Positions 24,862-33,103 of a DNA stretch of 64,000 nucleotides are shown one piece after another; the first letter of the stretch is position 1, and each line of letters starts with the position of its first letter. The translations under genes and the position numbers were made by a program. Below the pieces are notes generated by a model that saw only the letters and a list, made by a program, of their open reading frames with translations, did not search any database and had not been told where the DNA came from. Source of the stretch: Nonomuraea cypriaca (lineage in GTDB: Bacteria > Actinomycetota > Actinomycetes > Streptosporangiales > Streptosporangiaceae); the NCBI RefSeq assembly GCF_015645445.1, contig NZ_JADOGI010000027.1:1-64000 (forward strand), in the 5' to 3' direction.

Positions 24862-25365
24862 ATGAGACCAGTCAGTGAGCGCGATATCCGCACATCGTTC
24901 GTCAACTGTTCCAAAGGGGAGGCCAAGCGTCTCGGAGTTCCCAAAGACCTGACGGACCTTCCTTGGGAGAGCCTCGACTTCCTCGGATGGCGAGATCCGG
25001 GCGCGCCAGAACGTGTGTACCTGGTCGCCGAACGCGACGGCACCCTCGTGGGGATCGCGCTCCGGGCGACCTCCGGCGCGTCGCGCGGCTTCACCTCACG
25101 CAGCATGTGCTCCCTGTGCCTGACCACGCACACCAGCGGCGGCGTGGCCCTGATGGCCGCGCGCCGGACCGGCGAAGCCGGCCGTCAGGGCAACTCGGTC
25201 GGGCAATACCTGTGCACCGACCTCGCCTGCTCCCTCTACACCCGCGGGAAGAAGGCAGCAGCAGGGGGCGGAGTCGTCGATGAGTCCCTCACCCTGGAGG
25301 AGAAGGTCGCCCGCACCCAGGCCAACCTGCGCTCCTTCCTGGACAAGGTGGTCGGGGCGCCATAG
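24862..25365 (+). CDS. FBP-domain (FusB-like, EF-G-binding) protein
   Basis: A 167-residue protein matching the FBP domain. MRPVSERDIRTSFVNCSKGE starts an alpha-helical region, then LPWESLDFLGWRDP. A treble-clef zinc finger is suggested by CSLC (about residue 80) and CTDLAC (about 119). FusB-type proteins bind elongation factor G and release it from stalled ribosomes, giving fusidic-acid tolerance; actinobacterial members are uncharacterised. It faces a TetR gene, suggesting inducible expression. Confidence 0.8.
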   Translation: MRPVSERDIRTSFVNCSKGEAKRLGVPKDLTDLPWESLDFLGWRDPGAPERVYLVAERDGTLVGIALRATSGASRGFTSRSMCSLCLTTHTSGGVALMAARRTGEAGRQGNSVGQYLCTDLACSLYTRGKKAAAGGGVVDESLTLEEKVARTQANLRSFLDKVVGAP

Positions 25366-25377
25366 CCAGGTGTGCTC

Positions 25378-26766
25378 CTACTCGAGAGACGAAAGGCGGG
25401 CTATTTCGTCATCCGAGAGCCGCAGTGCGCCTGCGGCCACGTTCGCGGCCAGGTGGTCCGGATTGCCGGTTCCCGGGATGGCCAGCACGTGTGCGCCCTG
25501 GTGGAGGGTCCACGCCAGCCGGACCTGCGCGGGCGTCACGTCGTGTGCGCGGGCGACGGCGAGCACCGCTTCGCCGTCGGTTTCGTTCGCCCCCGCCTCG
25601 CGCCCGGCGCCCGCGATCGCGAAGAACGGCACGAAGGCGACGCCCTGCTCGCCGCAGGCTCGCAGAAACTCCTGCTCCTCGGCCGGCGCGCCGACACCGT
25701 AGGGGTTCTGCACGCAGACCACCGGCGCGATGGCCTGGGCCTCGGCCAGCTGCCCGGGCGTGGCGTTGGAGATCCCCAGGTGGCGTACGAGCCCGGCCTC
25801 GCGCAGGTCGGCCAGCGCCCCGAAATGCTCGGCGATCGAGCCGCTCTTCTGGCTCGGGGGGATGCGCAGGTTCACGACGTCCAGGTGGTCACGGCCCAGT
25901 TGGCGCAGGTTCTCCTCGACCTGACCGCGCAACTGCCGCGGCGTGGCCCACCACCACTCACCCGACGGGTCCCGCCCCGGCCAGACCTTGGTGGCGATGA
26001 CCAGGTCGTCCGGGTACGGCGCCAGCGCCCGGTTGATCAGCTCGTTGGCCGAGCGCCGCGAGGAGAAGTAGAACGCGGCGGTGTCGATGTGATTGACGCC
26101 CAGCTCGACCGCGCGCCGGAGCACGCTGATCGACCGTTCGCGGTCGCTCGGCGTACCCAGGTCGAAGGCGGCACTGCCCGTGAGGCGCATCGCCCCGAAC
26201 CCGACGCGGTTGACCGTCAGGTCACCGAGCTTCCAGGTGCCGGCGGCCGCGGCGGGGCTGGTGCCCGAGGAGTCCGGGACGGTGAACGAGATCCAGACGT
26301 CGGGCTGCAACTCGGGCCGGTTCGGTACGGGCCTGCGTTCCTCCGTCCAGGCATGGCCGGCGACCTCGGTCGCGACCCGGCGCCAGAAACGTACGGCGGC
26401 CGCGTTCTCATCCTGGAAGGCGATCTCCCACGGGCCCGGGTGCCTGGCGAGGACTTCCCTGACGGCCCGCAGCCCGATGCCTGTCCTGCGCGCCCCGCGT
26501 GCGATGAAGAAGCTGTTCAGTACGCGGGCCGGGCCGGTCAGGCTGCGGACGATGGCGAAACCGACCGGCTGGTCGCGGCTGGACACCAGGTAGGGAGCCC
26601 AGTCGGTGTCGGCGAACGCCGCTTCGAGCCTTTCGCCGCGGAAGGTTCCGTCCGCGTTGGGCAGACCACCGGCGAATTCCGACATGTCGTGGCGGAACAT
26701 CAGCCACAGACGCTCCACGACGGGGCGGTCGGCGGCCTGCGCGAGGCGTACGCATATGTCAGGCAT
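25378..26766 (-). CDS. Fusion of a GNAT acetyltransferase and an aldo/keto reductase
   Basis: A 462-residue two-domain enzyme. Residues 1-150 form a GNAT domain (LNSFFIARGARRTGIGLRAV carries the acetyl-CoA loop). After a Ser/Ala-rich linker (about 162-178) an aldo/keto reductase begins with KLGDLTVNRVGFGAMRLTG and continues with NHIDTAAFYF (Asp and Tyr of the tetrad), VIATKVWPG (Lys), and DVVNLRIPPSQ where the tetrad His is replaced by Asn, as in some AKR subfamilies. NADP binding is indicated by IPGTGNPDHLAANVAAG. The start follows AGGAG. Its target is unknown; fusion implies linked acetylation and carbonyl reduction, or a protein-level scaffold. Confidence 0.85.
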   Translation of the reverse strand: MPDICVRLAQAADRPVVERLWLMFRHDMSEFAGGLPNADGTFRGERLEAAFADTDWAPYLVSSRDQPVGFAIVRSLTGPARVLNSFFIARGARRTGIGLRAVREVLARHPGPWEIAFQDENAAAVRFWRRVATEVAGHAWTEERRPVPNRPELQPDVWISFTVPDSSGTSPAAAAGTWKLGDLTVNRVGFGAMRLTGSAAFDLGTPSDRERSISVLRRAVELGVNHIDTAAFYFSSRRSANELINRALAPYPDDLVIATKVWPGRDPSGEWWWATPRQLRGQVEENLRQLGRDHLDVVNLRIPPSQKSGSIAEHFGALADLREAGLVRHLGISNATPGQLAEAQAIAPVVCVQNPYGVGAPAEEQEFLRACGEQGVAFVPFFAIAGAGREAGANETDGEAVLAVARAHDVTPAQVRLAWTLHQGAHVLAIPGTGNPDHLAANVAAGALRLSDDEIARLSSLE

Positions 26767-26870
26767 GAGTCTCCTTGGCGAGAACAGCGGATGGTGGGGA
26801 GCGCGCGTCCAGGTCACTGGCCAGGACCGCAGCGGCCACCCGCACCGAAGGCACAGCGGCCCCAGGCATG

Positions 26871-26914
26871 AAAAAAGCCTCCTCGGCGGACGAAGTCCAT
26901 GCCAAGAAGGCTTA
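26871..26914 (-). terminator. Rho-independent terminator of the AraC gene
   Basis: Read on the minus strand, AAGCCTTCTTGGC pairs over its full length (with two G-U pairs) with GCCGAGGAGGCTT, and an inner GGAC/GTCC extends the stem. Six T residues follow. It lies 40 bases after the AraC stop and is the clearest intrinsic terminator in the window. Confidence 0.8.
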
Positions 26915-26954
26915 AGTGTTGATAGGCATCATATCAGGCGCGCGTGGCTCGGCT

Positions 26955-27899
26955 TCATACCTGTACCGGCTCGGCGCGGACCGACCGCTCATCGCGCACC
27001 CGGTATCGGTAGCGCAGCGGTGACTCCCCCACCTCCCGTTTGAACGCGGTGCTGAACGCACTCTCCGACGCGTAGCCCAGTTCGACCGCCAGCGACCCGA
27101 CGCGGACGTCGCCGTCACGAAGAGCACGCTGCGCCAGCATCATCCGCCAGCGGTTGAGATAGGTCAGCGGCGGTACGCCCGCCACGGTCCTGAAGCGTTC
27201 GGCGAACGACGTCCGCGACATCGCCGCGGCCCGCGCCAGTTCCTCCAGGCCCCAATGCCTTCCTGGTTCGGCATGCATGAGGCCGAGCGCCGGACGCAGC
27301 CGTTCGTCGGTAAGCACCCGTAGCCATCCCGGGGGCAGGTCGGCCTGGTCGACGTAGGCGCGCAGCACCTCGAGCAGCAGGAGCTGGCCATACTGCCTGA
27401 TCGCGAACGCGGAGCCCACCCGGTTCCCTGTCACCTCGTCGAACAGCCGGTCGAGCGTGCCGCGCAGGTTGGTCGCGGCGGCAGCCGACGCCTGGACATG
27501 TCCCACCGGTGGAAGCGCCTGCAACAGCAGCGCCCGGCCGGCCGGGTTGATGTCGACCGCGGTACCGATGACGACGTCGTCGGTGCCGCAGTCGGCACCG
27601 ACGAGCCGAGTGAAGTTTTCCTCAGGCGCGATCTCGCGGCGCGGTCCGTCGCCGGTGCCGCCCTCCTGCTCCAGCCACGACCGGTTGTTCAGGATGGCGA
27701 CGTCGCCCGGTTCGAGCTCGATCGGCCCGTCGACGCCGTCGGTGGTCAGCCGAGCCCTGCCGTACACCATCGCGATGAGCTTCAGCGGGTCCTCGATGGG
27801 GGTGCGCACCACCCAAGGGCCCCGCCCCGCGAAACCGCCTGACACCAGTCCGCGGACCTCGACGACGTCGAACACTTCCGACAGGTGATCAGTGGCCAT
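26955..27899 (-). CDS. AraC-family transcriptional regulator
   Basis: A 314-residue AraC/XylS regulator with an N-terminal cupin-type domain (VYGRARLTTDGVDGPIELEP, about residues 46-65) and two C-terminal HTH motifs: LEELARAAAMSRTSFAERFR and VGSLAVELGYASESAFSTAF, followed by KREVGESPLRYRYR. It is divergent from an SDR gene 73 bases away, the probable target. The ATG at 27899 is chosen; a TTG 18 bases upstream is possible. Confidence 0.9.
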   Translation of the reverse strand: MATDHLSEVFDVVEVRGLVSGGFAGRGPWVVRTPIEDPLKLIAMVYGRARLTTDGVDGPIELEPGDVAILNNRSWLEQEGGTGDGPRREIAPEENFTRLVGADCGTDDVVIGTAVDINPAGRALLLQALPPVGHVQASAAAATNLRGTLDRLFDEVTGNRVGSAFAIRQYGQLLLLEVLRAYVDQADLPPGWLRVLTDERLRPALGLMHAEPGRHWGLEELARAAAMSRTSFAERFRTVAGVPPLTYLNRWRMMLAQRALRDGDVRVGSLAVELGYASESAFSTAFKREVGESPLRYRYRVRDERSVRAEPVQV

Positions 27900-27972
27900 C
27901 TCCGTACTATCGCGCAAGAAATGCGGATCGACAACTATTCAGAGTATGAGGGGCCGGGTGCAGGCTGGTGGC

Positions 27973-28974
27973 ATGACACATAAGCAGCACCCCATTGGAT
28001 CGGGTTTCACCGCGGCATCGACGGCTGACGAGGTTCTCAAGGGCATCGACCTGGCCGGCAAGAACGTCGTCGTCACCGGCGGCCACGTCGGGCTGGGCCT
28101 GGAGACCACCCGTGCGCTCAGCAAGGCCGGCGCGTCCGTCACCGTGGGCTCGCGCGACCCGGACCGCGCCGCGCCTGCCCTGGCCGGGATCGAGCGCGTC
28201 GAGATCGCTCAGCTGGACCTCCTCGACCCGGCGTCGATCGACGCCTTCGCCGTCCGCTACCTCGATTCCGGCCGTCCGCTCCACATCTTGGTCAACGGCG
28301 CCGGCATCATGGGCATCCCCCTGACTCGAGACGCGCGCGGCTACGAGTCGCACTTCGCGACCAACCATCTCGGCCACTTCCAACTGACCCTGGGCCTGCT
28401 GCCCGCACTGCGCGCGGCTCACGGCGCCCGCGTCGTCAACGTGTCATCCGGCGCCCAGCGGCTCTCCGGCATCCGCTGGGACGACCCGCACTTCACCACC
28501 GGCTACGACCCCATCCTCGCCTACGGCCAGTCCAAGGCCGCCAACGTACTGTTCGCCGTCGAGCTGGACCGCCGATGGGCCGAGGAGGGGATCCGCGGTT
28601 ACGCCGTGCACCCCGGCATCATCGCCGGCACGAACCTGGGAGCCTGGATGCCCGAGGACCAGGCGCGCGCCATGAACCTGGCCATGGGCCTGATCGACGA
28701 GTCCGGCCGGCCGATCATCGACCCCGACAACGAGAAGAAGACACCGCAACAGGGGGCCGGCACCACCGTGTTCGCGGCGACCAGCCCGCTGCTCGCCGAG
28801 ATCGGTGGTGTCTATTTGAAGGACAACGACATCTCACCGCTGAATGACGACCCGTCGCCCGTCACCTTCGGCGCCGGACACGACATCCCGTCGTCCGACG
28901 TCGTGCCGCACGCCATCGATCCGAAGTCGGCACAGCGGCTCTGGGAGCTGAGCCTGCAACTGCTCAAGGCGTGA
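27973..28974 (+). CDS. SDR-family oxidoreductase (retinol-dehydrogenase-like)
   Basis: A 333-residue SDR of the longer type. The cofactor loop is TGGHVGLGLETTRAL, NGAGIMG takes the NNAG place, the catalytic Ser is in VVNVSSGAQR and the YxxxK motif is YGQSK. The C-terminal third (about residues 235-330) is the extended tail seen in WW-oxidoreductase/retinol-dehydrogenase-like SDRs. It is divergent from AraC and ends 11 bases inside the convergent MarR gene. Confidence 0.9.
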   Translation: MTHKQHPIGSGFTAASTADEVLKGIDLAGKNVVVTGGHVGLGLETTRALSKAGASVTVGSRDPDRAAPALAGIERVEIAQLDLLDPASIDAFAVRYLDSGRPLHILVNGAGIMGIPLTRDARGYESHFATNHLGHFQLTLGLLPALRAAHGARVVNVSSGAQRLSGIRWDDPHFTTGYDPILAYGQSKAANVLFAVELDRRWAEEGIRGYAVHPGIIAGTNLGAWMPEDQARAMNLAMGLIDESGRPIIDPDNEKKTPQQGAGTTVFAATSPLLAEIGGVYLKDNDISPLNDDPSPVTFGAGHDIPSSDVVPHAIDPKSAQRLWELSLQLLKA

Positions 28975-29488
28975 CACCCCGCCGCGAAATCCTGTGCTGG
29001 ACCTCGGAGGTCAGCTTCTCCAGCAGTCCCGCGAGCGTGGCCCGTTCTGCCGTGGTCAGCCCCGCGACCAGGGATGCTTCGCGGCCGAGGACCGAGTCGA
29101 CCGATCGTTCGATGAGCGCGTGACCCTCGTCCGCCAGCGACACTGCGACGCTCTTGCGTCCGGTGTCGCCAGGGCTCCGCCGTATCAGACCCGCGCGCTC
29201 GGCCCTGGCCACGCGCTGAGAGATCGCGCCTGCCGTCACCAGCGTGCGACGGGCCAGTTCGCGGGTGCTCAGCCTGTACGGCGGGCCGGAACGGCGGAGC
29301 ACGGAGAGCAGGTCGAGCGTGGCCGCGTCGATCCCGGCGGCGCGCAGGACGCGGGCCCGGTCGTCGGCGAGCATTTTGGCCAGCCGCCAGATCGGCGTCA
29401 CGATCTCGATGGAGTCGGTCGGCGTACCTGGGCGCTCGCGCTGCCAGGCGGCCGCGATCTCCGCAGGACTGGTAGGGGTGTCGGCCAT
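28964..29488 (-). CDS. MarR-family transcriptional regulator
   Basis: A 174-residue winged-helix regulator. The DNA-recognition region is LSTRELARRTLVTAGAISQR then VARAERAGLIRRSPGDTGRK (about residues 72-111), followed by VSLADEGHALIERSV and the dimerisation helices. It is divergent from an SDR gene; the TTTAG-GT-CTAAA palindrome between them is a likely operator. The start at 29488 lies after a GGAG-like sequence. Confidence 0.9.
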   Translation of the reverse strand: MADTPTSPAEIAAAWQRERPGTPTDSIEIVTPIWRLAKMLADDRARVLRAAGIDAATLDLLSVLRRSGPPYRLSTRELARRTLVTAGAISQRVARAERAGLIRRSPGDTGRKSVAVSLADEGHALIERSVDSVLGREASLVAGLTTAERATLAGLLEKLTSEVQHRISRRGVTP

Positions 29489-29507
29489 CTGGGAGCCCTC
29501 CGCTATA

Positions 29508-29519
29508 TTTAGGTCTAAA
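29508..29519. promoter_or_regulatory. Probable MarR operator TTTAG-GT-CTAAA
   Basis: A 12-base palindrome with a two-base centre sits 19 bases before the MarR start and 23 before the SDR start, in a locally AT-rich patch. MarR proteins bind such short palindromes. It probably overlaps the promoters of both genes. Confidence 0.6.
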
Positions 29520-29542
29520 CATATCAGTGGTCTGGAGGAATC

Positions 29543-30262
29543 ATGGGCAGGACCGTGCTTGTCACCGGGGGAACCAGCGGCATCGGCCGCGCGGTCGCCG
29601 CTCGTTTCGCCACCGACGGCGCTGACGTGGTCATCACCGGCCGCCACATGAACACCGTGGAGCCCGCCGCCAAGGAACTGGGGGTGCGCGGGCTGGCCTG
29701 CGACGCCACCTGCCCCGACCAGGTCGCCGCCATGGCCGGGGAGTTGGACGGCTCACTCGACGTGCTCGTCAACGCCGCCGGTGGCCTGCCCGGTGGCCTG
29801 CCCGCCGGAACGTCGCCGCTGGAGGCGCTCGCCCAGGAGTGGCTGTCCAGCGTTTCCGCCAACGTGCTCACCGCAGTCCTCACCACGGCCGCGGTCCGCG
29901 ACAGGTTCGCCCCGGGAGGCGCGATCGTCAGCATCGGCTCGATCGGCGCCGAACGCCGCGGCGGCTCCTACGGCGCCGCCAAGGCCGCGCTCGCCGCCTG
30001 GAACACCTCTCTCGCCGCCGCTCTGGGCCCCCGGGACGTCACCAGCAACGTCATCTCCTCCGGCTACGTCGCCGGCACCAACTTCTTCCGTGACGGAATG
30101 ACCGAGGAGCGCCACCGGACACTCGTGGAGGAAACGCTGCTCAAGCGGCCGGGCGCACCCGACGACATCGCCCAGACCATCTTCTTCCTCGCGTCTCCCG
30201 GCGCCCGGCACATCACCGGCCAGACCATCCACGTGAACGGCGGAGCGTTCACCACCCGCTGA
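29543..30262 (+). CDS. SDR-family oxidoreductase
   Basis: A 239-residue classical SDR: TGGTSGIGRAVAARF at the N-terminus, NAAGG for the second motif, Ser in IVSIGSIGAE and catalytic YGAAK. The C-terminus ASPGARHITGQTIHVNGG is FabG-like. GGAGG stands three bases before the ATG. It is divergent from and presumably controlled by the MarR gene. Confidence 0.9.
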   Translation: MGRTVLVTGGTSGIGRAVAARFATDGADVVITGRHMNTVEPAAKELGVRGLACDATCPDQVAAMAGELDGSLDVLVNAAGGLPGGLPAGTSPLEALAQEWLSSVSANVLTAVLTTAAVRDRFAPGGAIVSIGSIGAERRGGSYGAAKAALAAWNTSLAAALGPRDVTSNVISSGYVAGTNFFRDGMTEERHRTLVEETLLKRPGAPDDIAQTIFFLASPGARHITGQTIHVNGGAFTTR

Positions 30263-30280
30263 TGGCCTGGGGCGGTGGGC

Positions 30281-30403
30281 TCAGCGGATGCCGTGGCGCG
30301 CGGCCAGCCCGTCCAGCAGGCATCGCAGGGCGAACTCGAAGCGCCGCTCGCTCTCGCGTTCCACGTCGATCTCGCCGGTGTCGACTCCGGACCGGCGCCC
30401 CAG
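30281..30403 (-). pseudogene. C-terminal remnant of a TetR-type regulator
   Basis: Thirty-odd codons ending at the stop at 30281 read EIDVERESERRFEFALRCLL then DGLAARHGIR. This matches the last helix of TetR repressors of the type ending FxxGLxxLLDGLAAR. No upstream HTH is present; the sequence is unrelated before about 30403. Confidence 0.5.
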
Positions 30404-30534
30404 CCCTCACGAGCACTTCAACCTCGACCTGCTGAGCTGCGGCCTAGCCAACATCACCTACGCGACGTCGGGCCGTGTCATCAGCGGCGACCGCAGATGC
30501 AACGCCAGATTGGGGCTGGTCAGGGGCACGGTGC

Positions 30535-30825
30535 CTGCGTTATGGCGCCGGTCACGGCGACCACGAGATCGTGCGACGGGACGACCCGAAGGCGCCGTCA
30601 CCGTAGTAACCGTGACGCGACACCCAGAACTGGTAGCCGTACCCGCAAAGCGAGTCGGCGTCCCGCGATCCGTCCTCGATTTGCATGGTCTCGATGTGCC
30701 GTCTGGTCGCGAGCTCCACCCATTCGCGCGGGACGAGCCGCCGGTCGCCCCACAGGCCTCCGCGCAGCAGCAGTTCGCATGTCCTCCACCGGGTCCACAG
30801 CGTGGGCTCCCACGTGCACGGCCGC
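30535..30825 (-). pseudogene. Serine beta-lactamase-like hydrolase remnant
   Basis: Three minus-strand frames hold consecutive parts of one protein: HVGAHAVDPVEDMR, then ELLLRGGLWGDRRLVPREWV with CGYGYQFWVSRHGYYGDGAF, then VVPSHDLVVAVTGAITQ. These are in the order found in class-C-beta-lactamase-like serine hydrolases; the Ser-x-x-Lys half is gone. Small deletions and shifts separate the pieces. Confidence 0.65.
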
Positions 30826-30858
30826 GAGGAACGTGACTCACGACCCAATCAGGCATGA

Positions 30859-30924
30859 ATCAACGATACCGCTTTATTGATTCCGTTGATGATATCTGTG
30901 TTATCGTCATCGAGCAATCAACGG
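30859..30924. promoter_or_regulatory. Cluster of ATCAACG half-sites before the amidohydrolase gene
   Basis: CCGTTGAT (30883-30890) and ATCAACGG (30917-30924) form a perfect inverted repeat 26 bases apart, and a third copy, ATCAACG, is at 30859-30865. An inner GATGA/TCATC pair lies between. The last arm ends 26 bases before the ATG, so this is a likely operator; the nearby TetR remnant may be what once bound it. Confidence 0.5.
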
Positions 30925-30950
30925 AAACAGCTGGATGAGAGAAGCGCGAC

Positions 30951-31988
30951 ATGACAGAGAGACTGCGCATCGTGGGCCTTGAGGAACACGTGGTTCTGCC
31001 CCTCCTGCTCGATGCATGGGCGAAGGCGGGGGTGCCGCAGCTTCCGCACCTCGGCTTCGGTGACGAGCCGTTCGCTCGGCGGCTGCGAGACACCGGCGAC
31101 CGGCGCCTGGCCGACATGGACGATCAGGGCGTGGACGTCGCGGTGCTGTCCCTGTCCACACCGGGCGTGCAGAACCTCGCGCCGGCGGACGCCGTGAGCG
31201 TCGCGCGTGAGGCCAACGACGCGCTCGCCGAGATCGTCGACGCCCACCCGCAGCGGTTCCAGGCGCTTGCGGCCATCCCGACGCCGTCACCCGAAGCGGC
31301 TGCGGCGGAGCTGGAGCGCGCGGTCACGCGGCTCGGCTTCCGCGGCGCGATGCTGTACGGGCGCACCGGCGCCAAACTGGCCGACGCGCCGGAGTTCGAC
31401 GACCTCTACGGCACGGCCGAACGGCTCCGGGTGCCGCTGCACTTCCACCCGCAGACCCCGGTGCAGCCGGTCCTGGAGGCGTATTACTCAGGGCTCCCCA
31501 ACGGGGTGGGCCCCATGCTCGCGGGCGCCGGGCTGGGCTGGTACTACGACCTCGGCGTGCAATACCTGCGGATGATCTTCTCCGGCGTGTTCGACCGTCA
31601 TCCCGATCTGCAGGTGATCGCGGGGCACTGGGGTGAGGTCGTTCTGTTCTACCTGGACCACATCGGGATCCTGCGGGACACGGCGAAGCTGGAGCGGCCC
31701 CTGGCCGACTACTTCCGCCAGAACTTCTGGGTGGCCGGCAGCGGCACGGTGAGCGAGCGCTACCTGCGGTGGACGGCGGAGGTCGTCGGGACCGACCGCA
31801 TGTTGTACTCGACCGACTACCCCTACACCTTCGGGACGCGGCCCGGCGGCTTCCCCTTCCTGGACACCAGCGGCGGGGTCGCGCGGTCGTTCCTGGAGCA
31901 GGCGCCGTTCACCGAGGAGGAGAAGGCCGCCATCGGGTCCGGCAACTGGGAGCGGCTGACCGGTCACGTCGCAGCCGGCCGCGGATAG
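30951..31988 (+). CDS. Amidohydrolase-family (decarboxylase-like) enzyme
   Basis: A 345-residue metal-dependent TIM-barrel protein of the Amidohydrolase_2 family, which includes gamma-resorcylate and ACMS decarboxylases. Key pieces are VGLEEHVVLP near the start (metal site), LHFHPQTPVQP (about residue 163), VIAGHWGEVVLFYLD (about 223) and LYSTDYPYTF (about 284, catalytic Asp). It probably decarboxylates or hydrates an aromatic acid; the substrate is unknown. No regulator remains next to it apart from the TetR remnant. Confidence 0.85.
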   Translation: MTERLRIVGLEEHVVLPLLLDAWAKAGVPQLPHLGFGDEPFARRLRDTGDRRLADMDDQGVDVAVLSLSTPGVQNLAPADAVSVAREANDALAEIVDAHPQRFQALAAIPTPSPEAAAAELERAVTRLGFRGAMLYGRTGAKLADAPEFDDLYGTAERLRVPLHFHPQTPVQPVLEAYYSGLPNGVGPMLAGAGLGWYYDLGVQYLRMIFSGVFDRHPDLQVIAGHWGEVVLFYLDHIGILRDTAKLERPLADYFRQNFWVAGSGTVSERYLRWTAEVVGTDRMLYSTDYPYTFGTRPGGFPFLDTSGGVARSFLEQAPFTEEEKAAIGSGNWERLTGHVAAGRG

Positions 31989-32043
31989 CGGCCGCGGTCA
32001 AGACGCGATCGACTTCATCAGCGAGCCCCTCGCCAACGGCGGG

Positions 32044-32075
32044 GGCCCGGGCAGGGGCCGGTCCCTACCCGGGCC
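32044..32075. terminator. Strong hairpin between convergent genes
   Basis: GGCCCGGG pairs with CCCGGGCC, and inside a single mismatch AGGG pairs with CCCT around a six-base loop. It lies 55 bases after the amidohydrolase stop and six bases from the stop of the convergent RTX-like gene, so it can end both transcripts. Confidence 0.65.
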
Positions 32076-32081
32076 GATCTG

Positions 32082-32639
32082 CTAGAGCTCGCAGTTCACC
32101 TCGTTTTCTGCGTCGCACGTGTCGGTGTTGGGACCGCCGTCGGCGACGTCGTTGTTGCCTCCGTCTCCGACGAGTGTGTCGTCGCCGTCGTTGCCGAAGA
32201 CGGTGTCCCTGGCCGGCCCGCCCTTGAACCTGTCGTCGCCCGCCCCCATGTCCGCCCTCGACCGCAGGGCGGTCTGGTTACGCAGCACGTCGTCCCCGTT
32301 GCCCGTGCTCGCACTGATCCCGACGACCCCCGCGCTCGGGCAGTCCACCTGGTTGGCGGTCACCGCCACGCATGGAGCGACCGGCATGACCACGTCGACG
32401 GGGTTCGTGACGAGCAGCGAGCCGTCGACGTCGACGGATACGGTGATGTCGTCGTCCAGGTTGCCCGCGTTGATCGCCAGCGCGCCGACGGCGGTCACCC
32501 CCACGTTGGTGGCGGCGTGTGCCGGCCCGGCGATGACCAGCAGCGTGCCGGTCAGCGCCGCTCCCGCCGTCAGCGCACGCAGCCCGTGCCTGCGCGCAAC
32601 GGCTGCCCTCGAGCGTCTGTCGTTGCCCCGTGTACTCAT
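32082..32639 (-). CDS. Secreted protein with RTX-type calcium-binding repeats
   Basis: A 185-residue exported protein. The signal peptide has arginines followed by LRALTAGAALTGTLLVIAGPAHA. The mature N-terminal half is beta-rich with two Cys. The C-terminal third contains nonapeptide-like repeats: GNGDDVL, MGAGDDRFKGG, and GNDGDDTLVGDGGNN, which bind calcium in a beta roll. The role (structural or adhesive) is unknown. The ATG at 32639 follows GAGGGGG. Confidence 0.8.
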   Translation of the reverse strand: MSTRGNDRRSRAAVARRHGLRALTAGAALTGTLLVIAGPAHAATNVGVTAVGALAINAGNLDDDITVSVDVDGSLLVTNPVDVVMPVAPCVAVTANQVDCPSAGVVGISASTGNGDDVLRNQTALRSRADMGAGDDRFKGGPARDTVFGNDGDDTLVGDGGNNDVADGGPNTDTCDAENEVNCEL

Positions 32640-32808
32640 CGATCCCCCTCTGGGTGGATGATCGGCCTCCATGATCGGTGGCCACGATCAGTACAGCGCC
32701 GCCACGGTCGCGCGTCAGTGCTGAAGTGCACCCGGGTTCCGCGCCCTTCGGCGTTGTGTTCACAGGGCTGCGCGGTTACATCAGCGTCCACCTCGTTGCG
32801 CCCGGCTG

Positions 32809-32838
32809 TTGACAAACGGATTGGCATGCCCTTGTAAT
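32809..32838 (+). promoter_or_regulatory. Consensus-like promoter TTGACA-N18-TGTAAT
   Basis: TTGACA at 32809-32814 and TGTAAT at 32833-32838 make a near-consensus vegetative promoter, rare in such GC-rich DNA. It points towards the esterase, whose start is 266 bases further on. The only tiny frame between is a nine-codon GTG frame at about 32913. No other gene is visible in 32640-33103. Confidence 0.45.
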
Positions 32839-33103
32839 GAGCGGCGTGTCGCGTGACGTCGGCCGGGAGGACGCCGGCGGGTGGGCGGCACCGTATGCAG
32901 GGAGATGATCGCCGTGGACTCACACGTCACAGGTCGCGCCTGATCTCATCGCGCCCGCGCGTCATCCTGCCGGTCACGACGGCCTCTTACGCCGTTCTCG
33001 CTCTTCCCCAGGGGCCGCAGCCCGGACGTTGACGCGCGCCGATCCCCACTGCCCGTAACCCTGTCACCGCGCACCCGAGCGCGGTTCTTCCGCATGCCCG
33101 GCC

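Noticed and set aside
32913-32942. Nine-codon GTG frame (MDSHVTGRA) as a leader peptide
   Set aside because: Too short to support from sequence alone; mentioned only with the promoter.
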